From: CAYVUI01 sp964454745
GTDB lineage: Bacteria > Planctomycetota > Phycisphaerae > Sedimentisphaerales > Anaerohalosphaeraceae
Assembly (NCBI GenBank): GCA_964454745.1
Contig: CAYVUI010000065.1
Location: forward strand, 1-25,999
Length of the DNA stretch: 25,999 nucleotides
Reading direction: 5' to 3'
Positions 1 through 6,909 of the stretch are shown one piece after another. The notes below the pieces were generated by a model. The model was not told where the DNA came from. It ran no database searches and worked only from the letters and a program-made list of their open reading frames with translations. Positions within the stretch are counted from its first letter, which is position 1. Each line of letters opens with the position of its first letter. The translations under genes and the position numbers were made by a program.

Positions 1-1476
1 CAAAATGCCCATTCGACCGGCGAGCCGGGAATATGCTATATTGACCGGGTCAATGAAGATAACCCCACGCCTGCGATTGGCAGGATAGAAGCTACCAACC
101 CCTGTGGAGAGCAACCCCTGCTGGATTATGAAATTTGTAATCTCGGATCACTGAATCTATCTAAATTTGTACTCTCGGATAGCAGTGATTTGAATTGGCA
201 GAACCTCGCTATGAAGACTAGATATGCTGTCCGGTTTCTGGATGATGTGATTGATGCGAATTGCTGGCCGACTCCGAATATCGAACGGGTAAGTCTGGGC
301 AATCGCAAGATCGGGCTGGGAGTGATGGGATTTGCGGATGCACTGATTCTTATGAAAATTCGATATGATAGCCCAGAAGCAGTTGAGTTGGCAAAAAAGG
401 TAAGTCAATTTATTAACAATCAGGCCCATCAACAAAGCCAAGAGCTTGCTGAAAAAAGAGGTTGTTTTCCAAACTGGAAGGGGAGTCTTTGGGAGACTCA
501 ACACCATCGACCCATGCGAAATGCATCATGTACCACAATTGCTCCGACCGGTAGCATCAGCATTATTGCTGAATGTTCCAGTGGGATCGAACCGGTATTT
601 GACTTTGTTTATAAACGAAGAGCATTGGATGGACAGGAATTCTTACAAATACACCCCTTACTTGAAAAACTGGGCTTGCAGCAGGGATGGATGAATGAAA
701 AAGTTAAAGACAGGCTTTTAGCCAAAGGAAATATCAATGCGATTTCAGATATTGCAAAAAAAAATCTGGATTATCTGGTCACAGCTCATGAAGTTGCTCC
801 AGCTTGGCATGTGAGAATCCAAGCTGCATTCCAGGAGAATGTGGATAACGCAGTTTCCAAGACCGTCAATTTGCCAGAAGAGGCAACTGTCAACAATGTA
901 GATGAGTCGTTTCGGTATGCTTACAAGCTCGGTTGCAAAGGGATTACGGTCTATCGGGACAGCAGCCGGGACCAACAAGTCTTATTTTCAGCTATAAAGA
1001 CAGAAAAAAACGGAATTTTTTCCAATTTGAAGCCACGTCCTAGGATTACCACTGGCCTAACCAGTAAATATCGTATGGGGTGTGGTACATTATTTGTGAC
1101 GGTCAACCAGGATTCTGACGGGCTCTGTGAAGTTTTCGCTAATCTTGGCAAGGCTGGCGGATGTCCGGCACAGTCAGAAGCAACCTGCCGCGTTGTCTCA
1201 GCAGCATTGCGATGTGGTGTTCATCCTGCAGTATTGATTGAGCAGCTAAGGGGCATTCGGTGTCTTTCTACAATGGCTCGCCGGAAAGAAAAAAAGGATA
1301 TCGACGTGCTTTCCTGTCCGGATGCGATTGCGAGGGCATTGGAAGAAGCGATTCATTTGGACCATGTTGTACCCCAAAAGGCTTTTATTCGTAAATGTCC
1401 AGAATGCAAGTCGATTCTTCGGAGAGATTCCGGTTGTGATATTTGTGACAATTGTTCTTATAGTAAATGTGGGTGA
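1..1476 (+). CDS. nrdJ: Adenosylcobalamin-dependent (class II) ribonucleotide reductase, C-terminal part (5' end outside window)
   Basis: Reduces ribonucleotides to deoxyribonucleotides in the cytoplasm using a B12-generated thiyl radical. The frame is open from base 1, so the gene continues upstream of the window; about 491 residues are visible. The radical-site motif NPCGE lies at visible residues 33-37 (Cys35 is the expected thiyl cysteine), followed by the APTGSIS phosphate/substrate loop. A TSCPD-type domain (MGCGTLFVTV through CPAQSEATCR) follows, and a Cys-rich tail (CPEC ... CDICDNC ... SKCG) is the usual redox/zinc tail of long class II enzymes. Base composition is AT-richer than the metabolic genes downstream. 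It is followed at once by a helix-turn-helix gene and a convergent integrase, so it may belong to an integrated element, although chromosomal nrdJ is equally possible. The family is certain; the location is inference. Confidence 0.93.
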   Translation, partial: QNAHSTGEPGICYIDRVNEDNPTPAIGRIEATNPCGEQPLLDYEICNLGSLNLSKFVLSDSSDLNWQNLAMKTRYAVRFLDDVIDANCWPTPNIERVSLGNRKIGLGVMGFADALILMKIRYDSPEAVELAKKVSQFINNQAHQQSQELAEKRGCFPNWKGSLWETQHHRPMRNASCTTIAPTGSISIIAECSSGIEPVFDFVYKRRALDGQEFLQIHPLLEKLGLQQGWMNEKVKDRLLAKGNINAISDIAKKNLDYLVTAHEVAPAWHVRIQAAFQENVDNAVSKTVNLPEEATVNNVDESFRYAYKLGCKGITVYRDSSRDQQVLFSAIKTEKNGIFSNLKPRPRITTGLTSKYRMGCGTLFVTVNQDSDGLCEVFANLGKAGGCPAQSEATCRVVSAALRCGVHPAVLIEQLRGIRCLSTMARRKEKKDIDVLSCPDAIARALEEAIHLDHVVPQKAFIRKCPECKSILRRDSGCDICDNCSYSKCG

Positions 1477-1499
1477 TTTCATTGACTACCGATGGCGAT

Positions 1500-1862
1500 A
1501 TGTCAAATGATGAACTGAATTCAGTGTGTAGAACTCTTGCGGAGAATTTGGATCGATTTTTCGATTTGATCCAAAATATTCGTCAATCTGCCGCATCCGA
1601 ATGGCTGACAGTAGATGAAGTTGCACAGGAATTAAAAGTCTCAAAAAGTATCATTTATCGACTTATCAGAAATGGTAAAATTGAGGCAATCAATATTGTA
1701 GATGCCAATGGTAAGATGGCCCAAAAAGGACATTACCGGATCCATCAATCCTGTTTGCAGCAATATGTCGAAAGTAAAAAAGTAAAACCCTTGCCTAAAA
1801 ATTCTTCACAGAAAAAACCTATAAGACACTGCCCGAAGGTTAAGAATCATCTTGGATTATAA
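1500..1862 (+). CDS. Small helix-turn-helix (excisionase/HTH_17-like) DNA-binding protein
   Basis: A 120-residue protein with a central winged-helix-type segment at about residues 35-90 (EWLTVDEVAQELKVSKS, then IIYRLIRNGKIEA), the pattern of excisionase-family and MerR-like DNA-binding domains. The N-terminus is a short helical extension and the C-terminus is Lys-rich. The ATG at 1500 is chosen because the homology begins well inside. An upstream ATG at 1467, overlapping the reductase stop by 10 bases, would add 11 residues and cannot be excluded; neither start has a strong ribosome-binding site. Its 3' end overlaps the convergent integrase gene by 23 bases. In this context it could be the recombination directionality factor (excisionase) for that integrase, or a regulator of the reductase; both are inference. 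Confidence 0.75.
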   Translation: MSNDELNSVCRTLAENLDRFFDLIQNIRQSAASEWLTVDEVAQELKVSKSIIYRLIRNGKIEAINIVDANGKMAQKGHYRIHQSCLQQYVESKKVKPLPKNSSQKKPIRHCPKVKNHLGL

Positions 1863-2967
1863 GTCTACGTGTATTATTAATTACCCGATCTGTCTGTTTT
1901 GAGACATCTTGGACATATGTTGTTGCCATTTTTAAATCTGCATGCCCGAGGAGTTTCTGGACCGCAAACGGATCACCTGAACGAGCGGCTAATGTCGCGG
2001 CTGTTCTGCGAAGTGTGTAAAAGCCCACGCCTTTCTCTGTTCTGATGTTTGCTTTTTTGAGTAAATTTGAAAATGCTGCCGATACAGCATCGTATCTTGA
2101 GTATTTAATTTGCCCGTCTTTTGTTATTGTCTTAATTGTCCTGACCCACGGATTTCCTTTTTTTGTGTAGAAGATAAGTTCTCCACGTTTTCGTAATGAT
2201 TTAATTGCCATTAATGTCTCCTTCCACAGAGGAAGGTCGCGTGAAATTCCGGTTTTTTGCCGTGGCATTTTTATTCGGGATGAATTAAAATCAATATGTT
2301 CCCACTTTAAATTGGCACAGTCTGTAGAGCCGAAACCGCAGTTTAAGCCTAGTAATATCATTGCTTGAAGCTGCTTACTTGAAGATTTGATTAGCAAGTG
2401 TATTTGCTTGGGTGTAAAGGTCTGTTTTTCTTTATGTAAGGCTTTAACTTTACTAATTGCATCAATGTTGGGGATATGTGTAAGGATTTCATTCTTTTTA
2501 GCCCAGTGAAACATCGCCTTCATTATGGCAATATTAAGATTAACTCCGGAAGGGGAATTATATTTTTTCATCAGTGAAGTTCGGTATTTTTGTAAATCGA
2601 GAGTTTCGATATCGTCTACTGTAGAATTAAGGCCAACAAACTTACCAAATAAACGCAATGATTTGATTTGGTCCGCATAATACCTTTCTGTTAAATCTCC
2701 TGAGTCAACACGCGAAAACTGGAAGTCTAGGTACAGGTTGCAAAGAGTTTTTATCGACAAGCTGCCTTTTGAATGAGGTTTCACCTCTTGGCCTTTATGC
2801 AAATCGGCGGCCTGTTCGTAGTATCGTTCTAGAGCTTTCCTTTTTTCAGCACCAAAGTAGTGAATTTTCCCCCTAATTTTCTTGCAATATTGACCTGTTG
2901 GATGTAATGTAAGCGGGAATTTATCGCTACGTTGTTTGCGGTGCCTATTAATACTGCTTTTTGACAT
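1840..2967 (-). CDS. Tyrosine recombinase / phage-type integrase, planctomycete-type
   Basis: A 375-residue site-specific recombinase. The N-terminus has a segment with KKIRGKIHYFG (residues 29-39), which I recall as typical of planctomycete integrases. A SAM-like core-binding domain follows (about 70-165), then the catalytic domain (about 185-355). Catalytic Lys238 (RQKTG), Arg320 (YTLRRT), His342 (LLGHADLK) and nucleophile Tyr351 (TTYV) are visible. The usual first Arg (TGLR) is replaced by CGFG (Gly213), and the His of HxLR by Tyr317. The start at 2967 is preferred over the frame's earlier TTG at 3051: it has an AAAAGGA ribosome-binding site nine bases upstream, and a good promoter lies between the two. 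The gene is AT-rich and sits beside tRNA-Gln, as integrases of tRNA-targeting elements do. Confidence 0.9.
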   Translation of the reverse strand: MSKSSINRHRKQRSDKFPLTLHPTGQYCKKIRGKIHYFGAEKRKALERYYEQAADLHKGQEVKPHSKGSLSIKTLCNLYLDFQFSRVDSGDLTERYYADQIKSLRLFGKFVGLNSTVDDIETLDLQKYRTSLMKKYNSPSGVNLNIAIMKAMFHWAKKNEILTHIPNIDAISKVKALHKEKQTFTPKQIHLLIKSSSKQLQAMILLGLNCGFGSTDCANLKWEHIDFNSSRIKMPRQKTGISRDLPLWKETLMAIKSLRKRGELIFYTKKGNPWVRTIKTITKDGQIKYSRYDAVSAAFSNLLKKANIRTEKGVGFYTLRRTAATLAARSGDPFAVQKLLGHADLKMATTYVQDVSKQTDRVINNTRRLIIQDDS

Positions 2968-3007
2968 AATTGGTAGTCCTTTTAAGTTATGATTAATTGA
3001 CAAATAT

Positions 3008-3036
3008 ATTTTAACTGAAAAATCGGTTGTAGTCAA
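3008..3036 (-). promoter_or_regulatory. Sigma70-like promoter of the integrase gene
   Basis: On the minus strand, TTGACT (3036-3031) and TAAAAT (3013-3008) are separated by exactly 17 bases, each matching the consensus at five of six positions. Transcription would start near 3001, upstream of the 2967 start codon and downstream of the alternative 3051 start, which supports the shorter integrase. A 9-bp direct repeat (GGTTGTAGT at 3025-3033 and 3037-3045) overlaps the -35 box. Confidence 0.6.
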
Positions 3037-3080
3037 GGTTGTAGTTGGCAAACGTGAATTTGGGGCAGGCGAGCGTAAGT

Positions 3081-3096
3081 TCCTTTAATAAAAGGA
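3081..3096. repeat. 6-bp inverted repeat just upstream of tRNA-Gln
   Basis: TCCTTT and AAAGGA are perfect inverted arms separated by AATA, ending five bases before the tRNA. The hairpin is weak and AT-rich. It could be a recombinase or regulator site, or chance; no T-run follows. Confidence 0.3.
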
Positions 3097-3101
3097 TTTA
3101 T

Positions 3102-3172
3102 TGGGCTATAGTGTAACGGTAGCACGACTGACTCTGGATCAGTTAGTTGGGGTTCGAATCCCTGTAGCCCAG
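3102..3172 (+). tRNA. tRNA-Gln (anticodon CTG)
   Basis: A full cloverleaf can be folded by hand. The acceptor stem is TGGGCTA/TAGCCCA (7 bp). The D stem is GTGT/GCAC. The anticodon stem is ACTGA/TCAGT with loop CTCTGGA (anticodon CTG, reading CAG). The variable loop is TAGT. The T arm is TGGGG/CCCTG with loop TTCGAAT. The discriminator is G, as usual for glutamine tRNA. CCA is not encoded; a T-rich run follows directly and may help termination. The 5' end lies about 130 bases from the integrase start codon, so this is a candidate attachment locus. Confidence 0.93.
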
Positions 3173-3293
3173 TTTTTTTATTTTTTCCCGTTTGAGGACG
3201 CATATTCACAAAACCTGTCGAAGTTTTCCGCTCATTCTGTCGATATTGTTACGGTAGGAGTAAGTAAATGATGTAGCAATATTGAGGACAGAG

Positions 3294-4193
3294 ATGGTTA
3301 TCGGACGAAAACGAGGCCTTAGCCTAATTGAAATTCTTGTCGTGGTCGTAATCCTTGGGATTCTCGCCGCAATCGCAATGCCTCGGTTCATGAACGCGGC
3401 CTACCGGACAAAGGACAACACCTGTCAGGCCAATATCTCCATCATGAATGAAGCGGTCGAACGCTATTACGCCCAGAACGGCTATCTTCCTAAAAAACTG
3501 GCAAAACTGACTACAGATGTCAACTATTTCCCTCTCGGCATTCCCGTCTGCCCCAACGGCGGCGATTACCGCCTCGACGATGACGGCTCCGTGGTCTGCA
3601 CCTGTCTCGAGCACAACCATTCCGGCCAAAAGGGCGATTCAGGTTCCAGCAGCGATAAAATCCGAAAACCCCGCTGGGACGGCATACCCTATCAGTCCAG
3701 CCCGACTGCTCAAATCTCTTCCGCTTCCGTGGACAAATGGATCTCCTCCGATTACAGTTTTGAAAAAGGCTATGCCGAGCTTTCCTTTGCAGGCGTGGGG
3801 CAAAAGCTTACCGATATCAGCAAGGAACGCCGGTCCATGGCACTGACCAAACAGATTCCACAGTCCGGTGTGTATTCATACCAACTGGATACAAAATTGA
3901 CGGATTATTACAAGCAGTTCCACTACTGGCAGGTCTATCTCACAAAAGAAGGCACCGACCTGAACCTAAACGGCGGCCCCAAGTGGTACCAGCGTTTCAG
4001 CGGAGCCAAACGCATTCACGGTGATTACACCCGTCCCGGCCACGACGATGAACAGTGGCATACCTTCTCACACGATTTCAATATCTCCCAGCGTGACGCC
4101 GCCGAATATGATTATGTCACTTTCGTGCTCGTAGGCTCCAAACGAGAGGGAGAAGAAATGGCCTTCGATAACTTCCAGACCAATCTTCGCTGA
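3294..4193 (+). CDS. Type IV pilin-like / type II secretion pseudopilin with large C-terminal domain
   Basis: A 299-residue protein opening with a class III prepilin signal: RKRG (cleavage after Gly8), then LSLIE with Glu at mature position +5, followed by one hydrophobic helix (about 13-32). It should be processed by prepilin peptidase at the inner membrane and assembled into a pseudopilus. Residues 33-115 resemble GspG-like planctomycete pseudopilins, including a Cys pair region (VCPNGGDY ... VVCTC). Residues about 118-299 form an extra domain rich in Tyr, Trp, Asp and beta-prone segments ending in AFDNFQTNLR, compatible with a carbohydrate-binding or jelly-roll fold; this is inference. The ATG at 3294 is preferred over the TTG at 3282 because GAGG lies six to seven bases upstream of it. 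No assembly or peptidase genes are adjacent, so it is an orphan pseudopilin. Confidence 0.85.
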   Translation: MVIGRKRGLSLIEILVVVVILGILAAIAMPRFMNAAYRTKDNTCQANISIMNEAVERYYAQNGYLPKKLAKLTTDVNYFPLGIPVCPNGGDYRLDDDGSVVCTCLEHNHSGQKGDSGSSSDKIRKPRWDGIPYQSSPTAQISSASVDKWISSDYSFEKGYAELSFAGVGQKLTDISKERRSMALTKQIPQSGVYSYQLDTKLTDYYKQFHYWQVYLTKEGTDLNLNGGPKWYQRFSGAKRIHGDYTRPGHDDEQWHTFSHDFNISQRDAAEYDYVTFVLVGSKREGEEMAFDNFQTNLR

Positions 4194-4230
4194 AACCCAT
4201 TCCCGGTAATCCTGCATTGAGCACGGGCAC

Positions 4231-5454
4231 TCAATTTGTCCCTGCTGTCCCTGCCGGAGGTGTAGCCGTCATTGTAAGCCTCGGATGGGCCGAAGCTTCT
4301 ACCGCTCCCAGGTGAATCCAGTTCTGGGCGACCTGGTAGGCACGCTGCAGTTTCAACGGGCTTGCCTCTGTCGGCAAAGCCGATCCCCCGGCCGCCACTT
4401 GTGCAAAATTCATTTCCCCGTACAGCCCCGAGGCATCGAGATAGTTTACCGTTCCGTCCATATTTGTATCCGCGCCGTTGCAGTAGTTGTTCGACGCGCT
4501 GCATGCATTCGGGCTCATCCAGTACTCAAGAAACCGCCCCAGGTCCTGTGCGTTCACCACGCAGTTATCGTCCATATCCGTCTTACGATGATCTGGGCAG
4601 CTTCGGTCGACATTGCTCTCGATCCAGTCGTAATAACTGCTGACCTTTACGCCCCAGAACAAATCCGGATCGGGCACATAAGCGTCCGGCCCGTATACCC
4701 TGCGAAATTGTGCTACATCCATTTGTTCGACCGCGAGCCCAAGCCCCGCAAGGAACCATTGTCCCTGGCTGTCTTTGACCATCCATCCTGAACCCGAATC
4801 GCCCCCGCCCATCGTGGATTCATGATCCGTCGAGTACTCGTTGAGCTCGAACACGGCATCAAAATCCGCCTGGATAATATCACTTCTGCACGCACCTGAA
4901 CAAGTCGAGGCCATCCATGCCGGATCCGAATCAATACGGTTGGTCCCATACTTCAGGTAGGCCGAGTTTACGGAAGTCCAGGTATAAGCATAGGGGATCT
5001 CATCCTCAATCAGCGTGGAATTCCTCCTCGCACCGCGGCCGCCAATGAAGATATCCCTGCCGATCTCGCTGAAGGAACCGTCATGCGGGAGTACATAAGA
5101 ATCCAGGTCCGCATTCTTCAGTTTCATCACGCGCATATCCACAGCATCCTCACCCGACTGTTCGTAGATCTCCTCAACTTCATACCGTATATCCTCAAAC
5201 TGGATATAAAGATTACTCGGAACCCCTGCGTGCCGCGTCGTGACAATGTAGTTCGGCGCGATCGCGACACAAGTGGCGTAGCTGTGATACGCACCGATAA
5301 CTTCCGGATTCGGATGGTCCGTCCAGGAAGCATCCGGCTCTCCTTCCGGGTGGATAATCAGCGCATACACGCTCGGCACAGACAACAGCAGCGCAATCAG
5401 TACGCACAAAGTTTGCAGTAATCTCCCATTCACGGTAATGGAATAATTCATCAT
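4231..5454 (-). CDS. Secreted trypsin-like serine protease with dockerin-like EF-hand repeats
   Basis: A 407-residue protein. Residues 1-31 are a Sec signal peptide (hydrophobic CVLIALLLSV, likely cleavage after VYA). The S1-type catalytic triad appears as His75 (VTTRHAG), probably Asp106 (AVDMRVMKL) and Ser220 (GGGDSGSG). The catalytic domain spans about 35-285. Two dockerin-like calcium-binding loops follow: one starting KTDMDDNCVVN (about 291-315) and one starting ADTNMDGTVN (about 328-350). A tail of about 57 residues has no recognisable fold. The ATG at 5454 is chosen because AAAAAGGGA lies five bases upstream; the next ATG at 5451 is also possible. It probably acts outside the cytoplasm, where the repeats may anchor or multimerise it. 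Convergent with the pseudopilin gene. Confidence 0.88.
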   Translation of the reverse strand: MMNYSITVNGRLLQTLCVLIALLLSVPSVYALIIHPEGEPDASWTDHPNPEVIGAYHSYATCVAIAPNYIVTTRHAGVPSNLYIQFEDIRYEVEEIYEQSGEDAVDMRVMKLKNADLDSYVLPHDGSFSEIGRDIFIGGRGARRNSTLIEDEIPYAYTWTSVNSAYLKYGTNRIDSDPAWMASTCSGACRSDIIQADFDAVFELNEYSTDHESTMGGGDSGSGWMVKDSQGQWFLAGLGLAVEQMDVAQFRRVYGPDAYVPDPDLFWGVKVSSYYDWIESNVDRSCPDHRKTDMDDNCVVNAQDLGRFLEYWMSPNACSASNNYCNGADTNMDGTVNYLDASGLYGEMNFAQVAAGGSALPTEASPLKLQRAYQVAQNWIHLGAVEASAHPRLTMTATPPAGTAGTN

Positions 5455-5507
5455 CGTATTCCCTTTTTGCATCCTTACAGTTTGATAACCATCCCTGCCG
5501 TGCAGGA

Positions 5508-5536
5508 ATTATAGCCTTCTCATCGCATGAAACCAA
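5508..5536 (-). promoter_or_regulatory. Sigma70-like promoter of the secreted protease gene
   Basis: On the minus strand, TTGGTT (5536-5531), a 17-base spacer and a perfect TATAAT (5513-5508). The transcript would begin near 5501 and carry a leader of about 47 bases. A small hairpin (CCTGC, three-base loop, GCAGG) at 5494-5506 lies at the start of that leader. Confidence 0.6.
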
Positions 5537-5656
5537 GTCTAAACTTTAAAGATTATCGGGTCTTTGAGGATTGTACGGGCGTTATATTAGAGGATTATTT
5601 GGGAAGAGGTTTTTTTAAGATTTTATTAATAAAGAGTTTACAAAAAAAATGTATGC

Positions 5657-5697
5657 AAAAAAAAATCTTGTACACCTCATGCTGAAAGGTGTACAAG
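5657..5697 (-). terminator. Rho-independent terminator after the DUF481 gene
   Basis: A perfect 11-bp stem (CTTGTACACCT at 5667-5677 with its complement at 5687-5697) has a 9-base loop. On the minus strand it is followed immediately by a run of nine T (5665-5657). It lies 45 bases past the DUF481 stop codon and insulates the protease promoter downstream. Confidence 0.85.
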
Positions 5698-5742
5698 AAT
5701 AGGATATCATTGTCGTGTTTTCAGACCGCCTTTGGCGGGTGT

Positions 5743-6702
5743 TTAGAACTTCCAGCCGAGTCCCACAAGGTATCTCTGGATGGTTTGTTCGCTGCCTGGT
5801 GCCGGCGTACTGTCGTATTCTACTTCACCGCGGAGGCTGGCGAAAATCTGCTCTGAAAAATGATATCGTAATTCTGCATCGGTAATTAATAGATAATCCG
5901 CAATGTCCTCAAAGCTTGGATAGTAGGTAAGTCGATGGGCAAAGGTGAGTTTGTCATTAATCTTTGCATCCATGTTATACCCGGCCTCCAGTGTAATCTC
6001 ATCACTCGTGCCCTGCTGTTCAGTATACTTCTCATGAATCCCGGCAAGACCCAGCTCAGTAGCAAAATTGAATTGATCTGATTCCACCCACTGATATCCG
6101 GAACCCAGCCCGCCGATGATCCGCCGTTCCAGTTCAGCGATCCGGTCCTTCTCGTAGCTGCCCTTGCCGTACCAGTACCATTTTTCATTCCATTTACGCG
6201 AATACTTCCCGGCAAAACGAAGGTTGTCATCGGTTGTTTCTGTTTTATTTGATGAGGTATTCTCCTGCTGCTCAAAGCGATAGCGTGCTTCCGCTTCAAT
6301 CGTGTCCTTGTCGGACTTCTTCTTCGCGGCCAGGCGCATGTTGATCGAATCCTGGTCATTGTTTCCGCGCTGCGCGGCAAAGTTCGCGGTAAAGTCACCC
6401 GTCCATTTCGGCTCGGTGTCTACCTTGGGCTTTTCAGCCGGCTTAGGGGCGGGCTTTGCCGCAGGGGCCTCTTTTGCAGGCTCCTGCTGATTGCCGACAG
6501 AAAAGGTTTGGATGTTCTCCTTGCTGATCGTAAGCTCACCGAGCATCGCGGATTGCAGAACAATCGCGCTGTCCGTCTGGTTGACAATCGTACCGCTGAT
6601 CCGGTCACCGTTTTTCAGGATGATTTCATCGGCAGATACCGAAACCGCAAGACTGAAAAATACAATCAATGTCAATAGCTTGTGCAATGTTCTAAGATCC
6701 AT
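5743..6702 (-). CDS. Outer-membrane beta-barrel protein of the DUF481 (YdiY-like) family
   Basis: A 319-residue protein with a signal peptide (residues 1-24, cleavage near SVSA/DE). A short N-terminal module (DEIILKNGDRISGTIV) resembles the small beta-domain found before many planctomycete outer-membrane or secreted proteins. A Pro/Ala/Lys linker spans about 72-98, and a C-terminal region (about 100-319) has alternating aromatic and polar strands typical of DUF481 barrels, ending in Phe (LVGLGWKF), the usual outer-membrane insertion signal. AAAGGCGG lies just upstream of the ATG. The gene has its own promoter and terminator, so it is probably monocistronic. Substrate or role is unknown; DUF481 proteins are often described as salt- or acid-induced in proteobacteria. 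Confidence 0.85.
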   Translation of the reverse strand: MDLRTLHKLLTLIVFFSLAVSVSADEIILKNGDRISGTIVNQTDSAIVLQSAMLGELTISKENIQTFSVGNQQEPAKEAPAAKPAPKPAEKPKVDTEPKWTGDFTANFAAQRGNNDQDSINMRLAAKKKSDKDTIEAEARYRFEQQENTSSNKTETTDDNLRFAGKYSRKWNEKWYWYGKGSYEKDRIAELERRIIGGLGSGYQWVESDQFNFATELGLAGIHEKYTEQQGTSDEITLEAGYNMDAKINDKLTFAHRLTYYPSFEDIADYLLITDAELRYHFSEQIFASLRGEVEYDSTPAPGSEQTIQRYLVGLGWKF

Positions 6703-6747
6703 ATTAACCGCCTTTATCTGTTTGATTAGGATTTACGATTTCTATTG

Positions 6748-6775
6748 ATACTAATCACGCAGTTCCTTTTGTCAA
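6748..6775 (-). promoter_or_regulatory. Sigma70-like promoter of the DUF481 gene
   Basis: On the minus strand, a perfect TTGACA (6775-6770), a 16-base spacer and TAGTAT (6753-6748, four of six). The predicted leader is about 40 bases before the ATG at 6702. Confidence 0.55.
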
Positions 6776-6824
6776 GGAAAACCACGGCAGTAATTTATTG
6801 TTGTATTTTTCAGATAAGAGAAAG

Positions 6825-6862
6825 TTTTGACTTTTTTAACGTCTATATTAAAAATGTCAAAA
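6825..6862. repeat. 38-bp AT-rich imperfect palindrome between fucosidase and DUF481 genes
   Basis: The arms are TTTTGAC-T-TTTTTAA and TTAAAAA-T-GTCAAAA around an 8-base centre: two 7-bp perfect blocks interrupted by one T/T mismatch. It lies 48 bases after the fucosidase stop and about 50 bases upstream of the DUF481 -35 box. It may be a factor-dependent terminator hairpin for the fucosidase transcript or a protein-binding operator; no clean T-run follows on either strand. Confidence 0.5.
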
Positions 6863-6909
6863 TGAAAAAACTCGGCCTCTGAATAAATAAAATCAGTGCA
6901 CGAAATCCT

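Noticed and set aside
3511..3846. Alternative frame over the pseudopilin gene
   Set aside because: Ser/Pro/Thr-rich shadow without a start signal; the pseudopilin frame is continuous and motif-supported.
5726..5738. CCGCC/GGCGG hairpin right after the DUF481 stop
   Set aside because: Only five base pairs and no T-run; the strong terminator lies just beyond it.
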